Positions 21,201 to 30,200 of a DNA stretch of 64,000 nt are shown piece after piece; position 1 is the first letter of the stretch, and each line of letters begins with the position of its first letter. Both the position numbers and the translations under genes were made by a program. Under the pieces are notes generated by a model. The model ran no database searches. It saw only the letters and a program-made list of their open reading frames with translations, and had not been told where the DNA came from. The stretch is from Hippasteria phrygiana. Lineage: Eukaryota > Echinodermata > Asteroidea > Valvatida > Goniasteridae. The stretch is from assembly GCA_037893225.1 (NCBI GenBank), contig JAZGUH010000157.1:620001-684000 (forward strand), given 5' to 3'.

Positions 21201-24200
21201 TAGAGTAAATTACATTTTGGCTGTTCAAATCATTTGTTTGTCTTGACTGCCTGATTTTCGGTGAGCCTGTGTATTTAAAGTGCTTTATTACTATGTTTAG
21301 ATACTTTCTGAAATTGACTTTGCAATAGTTCAAAATAGAAATACTTCTCTGAAATAGGTCTCCCCATCTGGTTTCGCTACTCGGACTCAGGACTGATGCT
21401 ATAAATGCTACAACGCTACAAAAATTTCAGAAATGATTGATAGGCCTGCCAAGCAGGTAGGGCTGTTCATTTTCAAATAATTTAGTATTTGATTATTTGA
21501 AGCCACAGGTTTGACCGAATATTTGAATATTCACGTTCTTCACGTGTCGGCTGCAACTGCATGTCGCACCGGTAAAAAGTTGCAAGCAAAGCCCGCCGGT
21601 GTTTTACGTGTGCCGATCGATATTACGGACCGCTCGATCGATATTCTTTTGCATGCGCTTGTTGTATCAAGATCATTACGGGTACGTATAACATTCTGAT
21701 AACAAGAAACCAAAGTCCAGCCTGCATTTTTGCAGTAAGTATTTTATAAGTGTCATAGGTTTTATGGACGGGAACAATAAACCTCGGTCCAAGTTACTGT
21801 CGACATTTGACACTGCTGAGCGCCGTAAGTTTTCTATTAAAATAGCATCAGAGTCGTATCTGTAAATATAGTGTTTTTTTCGAATATTCAAATCGGAAAA
21901 AAAGTATTCAAATATTCGGTTCACGATCGAATATTCAAATATTCATTACATTCAGGACAGGCCAATGAGCAGGGGTAGTATATTGAGGGCCGCGTGAGCG
22001 TGGTGGATATCTGAACTTTGTAAATGAACACATTATTTTCAATTATCTCACCTGGTCTGGTCATGACAACATTTTCTAATCCCTTCACCATGTGAACGCA
22101 CTGATCCTGAAGGTCAGCTGGTAGTGTGATCGAGAAACCCTGCATGTATACAATGTCTGTGTCCAGTCCTGGAAATTAATCAAGCCAAATTTAAACAAAT
22201 TGAGTCCAGTTTGACAACTGTCGGTTTCACAATTGTTTCGCCTTTCCACGAAGAATAATTTGTTTGGCCTCCGACAACGAAATTTACAATACAGCCTTTG
22301 GCAAGTGTTGACATCAGTGTTGTTAGTATGCCAGTCACATGACCAACGTGGGCTGATCGTCAAAGCCCATGTTCAAGCAACATTCAATAAAGATCGAGTG
22401 CAGGGCTTTCGTTTCCAATAATTTTGGTTTTCTATTCATAAAATGTACAAGTTTATAATTACCTCCATCACATGAGCACAGAATGTGAGCCATACTAGAT
22501 GTGTGCATCTACGGGTAGTACGGGAATCGGGTGCCCGATTGAAAAAAAACATGAGTACCCGGGTACCTGTTAAAAGCCAATCCCAAAAATAAAATCTCGG
22601 AAATTCATGTTCATATTGTTCATAAAGGTCCGCACGTTAATGCTACCACGTTGGTAATTCAATGCAGCAAGATGCACGTGCGTGTGCAGTGAGCTCTATA
22701 GCTTTAACGGTTTAAATTGCATTTTTGCAAGCGGCATAAACGTTTGTTTTTCCATGTACCCTAGTCTTCAATTTGAAAAATCCCCACAAATGGCATTCAA
22801 AAACTTTCTTTTTTGTTTGTCTGAGAAATTACTACGTAGTATGTTAATTCGGTTACGGGTACTCGATTCCCTAATCTGGAACCAGTTCCCGACATTAGCG
22901 GTCGGGTATCGGGTACCAGTTCAGATGCACAGCCCTATGCCATACATGACGGACTCTATCTGTAAATGTTTTAACAAAAAAAAGAAGCAAAAAACAAAGT
23001 TTTTCTCTGTTGATTTACCTTCAGGTTCTAGCCATATCTGATGCAATCTGTCCACGCCAAACCTAAATATTTTGGACTCGATAGAAGGGCAATACCTTCA
23101 ATAAAAAAGAAAGAAAACAAAACATTTTAAATTCTGCAGTAATCTCAGAACAGTCTGATGTGATTAAAGGGGTGAAAATGATGCTTGAAATTAGCATAAT
23201 CTGTTTTTTGCAAGCAGTACTGTGCAATGACAATTATAATGTGAAAGATGCTACCCTGCTAAATCCAACAAAATCCAACAATGGTAAGCAGCTGTTGTAT
23301 TAGATTCAGCTGTCAATAGAAACTACATTGGTTATTGTATTCCAGCCGGGTATCCAGCTAAATAATAAAACCTGTTAGATTTTGTCCTATTTAGGAGGGT
23401 GGAAGCCTACTTCTGGTAAAATTTCAGGTGGAAATTTGTTGAATTTGCCAGGGCTCATACAAACAAATACATGTACATGTTGGATTCAGCAGGGTAGCTG
23501 CAAACTGTTGGTTAACACTGCAGAATCCAACAACATTTCCTGTTGGATTTTGTTGTATTTAGCAGGCTTCTCGTTTCAGTTTTGTTGGAAATTGTTGAAT
23601 TTCGCAGAGCTGCATGAAAAAACATTTAAGGGGGTTAAGGTTAAGTCCACATTACGATCATTATCACCACTGACTGACCTTGGTCCATTGACCGTTTCTT
23701 TGATGTGCACATTGAGGTGGTTATTCTCCAGGACGATAGGGCCAATGGCTGGATTTGTTTGCGTCAGGTGACACACCACCTGATCTTCAGACTAGACAGA
23801 ACCAAAGAACGACCATTGTCAGGTTAATTACTGTCTATTTCAAATCAAAATACACTACAACACCACAAAGTTGTGTTTTCCAAAACTACCGAGGACAATG
23901 CTTTGTGTTTTTTATTGTTCCTTTAATATAACACAACCCCAAGCACGTATTTTTAAATCCGAGGACCGATTTTAACAAAAGACCGACTCCCGAGGACAAG
24001 AAAGATTCCTTTGTATTTTCTTTCTCCTCTTGTCCTCGAACGTATACACGGTACATGTACACTATAGCAAACAGAAAGTGTTCCACACAACACAAATTCA
24101 GTTCAGTGGTCATTTCGGAAATTAATAATCAGGGTTGAGATTGGCCATGATGAAAGATCAACATATAGTTTGTATTTGCCTAAAGGCACCCCCTTAAAAT

Positions 24201-27200
24201 ATCTGTGTTTATTGGTCTACATCCACTTTTACAGGTAAAAACACCTTTAGGACAACACCTCAGGAATTCCAGATTGCAAAAGAGATTCTTTAAAAATTCT
24301 GAAATCCCGATAAAAAATCCTGAAATCAGGAAAAATCCTGACAAATCTCACCCTGAATAATGGATGGATTGAATACAACAATTTGAGAGTCAAAAAAGGA
24401 TGTTTGTTAAAGGTAGTACACAACATTTGCTTATGCTATAATTTTCAGAAATGAATGGATTTGCTGGTTAGTATTTTATAGCAAATACTATAACAGTGAC
24501 CCGTTTGAAGTTTTATGTGCATAAATGCATTTTTATCAAAAAAGCAATAAGAAAATGCTGTTCCTGTAATCTGGTTCTCTGACCCTACTTCAGACAAAAC
24601 GAAGCAACTTTTAGATGTCAGGGAATTATCAGGTCAGGCAGAGAAGTAGACTATTCCCAACGATGGTCAGCCGACCATCACTGGAAATTGATACCAAAAT
24701 TCCACTTTTCTTGAGAATGAGAGCACACCAGGATCCATAATTTCACAGGATGCTTGAGACTATTATTTACTTACAGTCAAAGAAGGTATTTCATAATAAT
24801 TGATAATTCGGTAGTTCTGTTTTGTTTTGTTTTTTATCCATTAAGAATCCGTCGGAAGGCTTGGAAGATTCCAACGAGAACACATTGCCTGTTCCAATTG
24901 GGATAATGTGCTGTTCCCATTACAAACAGCTTGGGAACAATGCGAGATCCCATACCGGAACAGCAGTCTATGGATGTGCACAATTACTAAGGTAAAACTG
25001 GGGGGTTTTGAGGGTCAAAACCCCCCCCCCCCCTTCCCCCGGCTCGTTGCCAATTTATTTTGTTTTCTTGTAAGGGCCTATGCCTAGGTACCGTTAGCAA
25101 ACCAGAAAAGAAAAGCAAAACCCTGGGAAGGTCTTGTTTTGCGTGTTCGGGTTAGAACAAAACAAAAAGCTTTATAAATGGCACCACCAACGTTGAGAAA
25201 CTTTTTCGGCAAATGTAGGGAACAAAATTGTTGCTGCTCTGACGCACATAATCTGTTTTGGGTATATAAATAACTGAATGTGAAGAAATTCACAAAATGT
25301 CACACCTTGTGTGAAGTTGTGTCCTCAACTTCATGGAATGACCCATCTGTCACTTCCAAACTTCCAATAGTTTTTGAGTTATAAAACGGACCTTCCCTGA
25401 AAACCTGCCCCTGCTCTGCTAACCTTTTTGTTATGTCCGAGCGCCCATGGAACCTTCCAAGATGGTTGCCTCTGGCAGGAAATTATAAAACAATGGAAAC
25501 TGATTAAGTGAATTGTCAACTTGTCACACACCTTGATTGCCACCCTGTCATTCAAGAATGAGAAGGGGATGGGCGTGGCATCCCCGTGGTGTGCCTCCAG
25601 TTGGCTGTAGTCAATCGTCCGTCCATCCAGCCTGGGTGGCGTACCTACATTGTACAAGATGAATGACCATTTGAGAAGACAGTTTTAAAAAAATGACAAC
25701 AAAATATATCATTTTTTTCATATTTTGAAATTTAGGAATCTGTACTCTTGCCAACATGTACACAGGCTACCGAACTGATCCACCCACTTTTGATTTTCAC
25801 TGCCGTATATGGCAGCATGCCTGACAGGACCGACATGAAAATAAAATTGTTTCTCATTCCAAATAAGCCTGACATTTCACTCCTTTGTCCCGGCGACTTG
25901 AGTCTTGGCTAGAATGCACAGCAATGATTGTTAGTTCCCACAAGTCCTTAGTCCATGTATCATCCATTCAGCAGAGCCATGCCCTGAAAAGAACGTCTGA
26001 TATGCGTGCACATTTTATGCAACCCCACGCGCCAATCAATCAGAGCCAGTGATGACATCCTCTTCTGCGGAGATGTTAACAAGGCTGGTGATTGGTCAAC
26101 TGCTGTCAGCTGACCCTATTGCAGTAATACAACCCTGCATGCGTGCATTCCTTGGCGTGCCTGGGTCTCAAAAAAAGGAATGCTTACACAAGTGGAGTCG
26201 AGGATAATGTGAAAGATTCCGACTTAGAAAGGCACTTATTGTAGTCACTATAAATTTGCAAACATAAAAAATAAAACTACTGAATTATTATGAAAAACCT
26301 TACTTGACTAAGTAAATAGCAGTCTCAAGCATCCTGTGAAATTATGGCACCTGGTGTGCTGTCGTTTTCAAGAAAAGTGGACATTTATATCGTTTTCCAA
26401 CGATTGTCGGCCGACAATCGTTGGAAATTGTCTTGTTCCCCAACCTGATAATTCCCCGACATTTATAAATTGCACCGTTTTTTCTAAAGTAGGGTCAGGG
26501 AACCAGACTAGAACAGATTTGTTTTCTCTGTTTTCCCAGCATCTACGCACAAAAAACTTTAAACAGGTCAGTGTTACAGTAGTTGCTAGAACGCTATAAA
26601 AAATTCTAACCCCTAAATCCATTTATTTCTGAAAATTACAGCAAAAGCAAATGGCGTATACTACTGTTAAGTTGAGGCCCATTTATGGTCAAAATCTGCA
26701 GGTCAAGAGGATGTCATGCATAATTAACTGCGGAGTCTGCACGCATATCGTACCTGTGTTCCACGTATGTCTATTACATAGACTATAAGTCTTCAGCTCA
26801 TCACAAGAAATAATAATAATGTGTACATTATTAATGTACACATTATTATTATTGGACACAAAATTATAGAAACTAAACATGTATGAGGCATAGTAAAACT
26901 AAGACAACATGCTTTATTTTGGGCGGACAGTCAAAATTAGCTCCCCTCGGTAATGTAGGTTGGCAAACTAGTTCCTGAGGCGAAGCCGAGGAACTAGTTT
27001 GTCAACTTCCAAACCGAGAGTAGCTTACATATCAACTATCCACCTTCAAACCATGTTATCTTTGTCTGTGTGGTACCTGTCCTGAGCCTTCCCAATGTGA
27101 AGCCAGCCTCTTCCAGTGTCCTTGCTAGGCCGATGGTGGGCTCATCATTCAGGCGTCCCGCTGGCCGCTCATCCAATCCAATTTGAATCACGCCGCGGAG

Positions 27201-30200
27201 GAACGTGCCGGTGGTTAGCACCACTGCTTTGCTACGCACATGACTGCCATCCTCTGTGAAAAAAGTAAAACCACACAAAATGAGATTAAAAATGCCCAAT
27301 GTTATTTTTCCCAGGTGCAAATCAAAGTCAAAATTCTATGGATGGATAATGTATAGAAGCCAAGTGATTCAAAACGATGTAACTAGATCAATCCCCAACA
27401 TGTTGATTAAAATATAAACCTATATGAACAACATATATTTTTTTTCTATTTTTAAGGTGACTTTGTGATTTTTATATTGTGTATCTTCAAAACCCTTTTC
27501 AACAAATTATTTTGGGAAAGAAAATCTCATTTTGAGGTAAAAAGGTCAAACGCAATTTCACAATAAGCAGAATTTTTAGTACAAGTTGCCATGTTCTGGT
27601 TGTGAACAAGAATTACTGTTTCAGGCACAAATCCAATTCAAATAAGGTCATTTTCTGACCATCATTTTAAATGTCCTCCACCACAAGTAATCTTAAAAGA
27701 GTGCTCTGAAGGTGATTAAAACATTTTAGCCTGAAAGCCAGCCCATATACCACTCAAATGGTTTGAATCCTGCCCCAGGCAGTTTTCTTTGTTCACTTTG
27801 AAAATTTAGAACAAGAACTTGATGGAAACCTGATACCATGACAGTACACACTGGTAGCTCCTTCACAGCTAAGGGGGGGATAATTTTAAGCAATTATCAT
27901 GATTACAGCAACACTTACTGAGAATAACTCCATAGCACCCCCTTTCTGCAGTGGTGCCTGCCCTGTCCAGTTGGGCATCTCCTGTGATGAGATCCTCCAC
28001 TGCGGAGGCTTTCACTGTGAGATTAGGGGTGTTCAGTATCTCCTCTTGCATGTGCCTCCTGTACAAGCTCCTGTCAATTTGTGCCCGCAACCCCTGCAAA
28101 CAGAAATGGTCATTTCTGTCATGAAACGATGCTTAACTCATGAACCCAAACCACTCATTTGGCCAAATTACCCCACCTGGGTCTATAAGTCTGAAAATGG
28201 GATTGTGCAAATCAGGTACTGCAACTTCTAAAACAAAATTATTTGTAGCAACTCTGCCAAGCATAATAATAGCAGAAAATCACAAAATATCCCAACCAAG
28301 CACAATTAAATGCCCTGAAATCCCCAAAATTTCATTTCTCTGGTTAGTTACCTATTTATTTCCAATGTCTAAGTGTAAATGTTGGACCATAATGTGAAAT
28401 AGTTACGGAGAAATATAGGGGAAAAAATGTTTCTCCATATAAAATAATGTAGACACCAGATGGTTGGAATTTCTTTTTCTCTTTTCTCTCCTTGTGTTGT
28501 CCCACCGAACACAAATTTATGCTGTAGCCCGATACATTTATTCCGTACGTTTTCCACCTAACAGACCACAAAAACACAGACTGAATTCAATAAATTCCAG
28601 CAAATATCGGCCGATGCTTAGAAACCTCCATATGTTTTACACACAACAATTTTACTTTCGCCTCCCTGCTTGCTTATGCGCGCACGTGCGTAAATCTGAA
28701 CTTATCAGTGAACTTGTCTATTGCTAAATGGGATTCCATCACAGCTCCCTTCTCCCTATACACACACCCAACCCCTGGTCCCCACGAATACACACAAAGT
28801 CGTACTTTCCCAATACTTCCGAGGACAATGCTTTGTATTTCCTATTGTTCCTTATAACCCAACCCCATAGACTAAGCACGCACTTCTACTTGCGAGGACC
28901 GATTTCAACAAAAGACTTGACTTACGAGGACTGAAAGGTTTCTATTATTTCCTTTCTCCTCTTGTCCTCGGAAATATATACAGAACCTGTACACCCATAC
29001 TAACCATATTTTGTGTGGACATTCCTTTGTTTTCACGTAGTTAACCCCTTGCGAACGGAGGACGCCAAATGGCGCCAAAAAAACAGTGGCACCGCTATTT
29101 GTGCAGTTTCAATCCATTGTTGGATTATTGTGTATGTTACGCTTGACTGCACAAACACATTGTGTCTGTTTCGCTTGGCTGCAAAGGCCGGCGCGACACC
29201 CCGGCGCCTCCTGTAAATAACCGTACTCAAGGGGTTAAGAAAAACAGAGGAAAAAAGCACTTTTACTCCCACTGTGAACGCTTTTCAACCCCAAATTTTG
29301 ATTGTGATCCCTTTAAGTGTTCTCCATTTTGCAACAGATAACCCAAACCCCAAAATGTCTCTAAAGCTGTTTTTTCAGAGATGGGGGGGGGGGGGGACGT
29401 TGTGCAGACATGGGCAAGTCCACATGACGTTCACTCTTCCTGCATCCTGTGGACATCTTTTGTTCACCTGTCCACAAAGAGTATGCAAGGTAAGAGCATG
29501 CCAGGCATGCAACTCTTCAATTTCCAAAAACGCGGAAAATATAATGCGAGCGCATAGCGCTAGCGTGAAGCTCTTACGACGTCGTGCAAACATGTACATG
29601 TAGGTATAGTGTCCGTATCCCGATGTATAGTATTGTATTCATTGACAGGAGAAAACCAGTCTATAGTCGATTGACGGCGCTATAGCGACTAGTTCATACA
29701 ACGGCAAGACTATACATATCATGTACGCGACAGAATGTGTACGGAGTCTGTGTCCTCCACCTTTCTATGTAATGTATGTATACAAAATACGGAGCCAGAC
29801 GACGTGCGCTAGCAATATTGGTCATGTTGTGGACGATTCCGCGGTCGGCACGGTGGAAAACGAGCTGAAGCGCGGATTTTCTCAGATTTTTTTTAAACGC
29901 GGAAATCCGCGGATCCGCAGAAAAGCTGCATGCCTCGCATGCAAGGTTAGAGCATGGTGTTAGGCTTAAGCTGAAGCAGGACTGTGAGTGGGAGCGGGAA
30001 ACATTGCAACCAAGAGAAACCAGCATATACACACTATCCTTACCCATACAGCCGGTCCTTTGCTCCTGTTTAATACTTTGAACTGAATCCCAGCCTTATC
30101 TGCAAAGACAATTCAATTACATAACTGAAAACACACCGTGTAATGTACATGTACCAACATGCTGTTTAACACTCTTTGCCCTGCTTGTTGAAGAAAAGAA

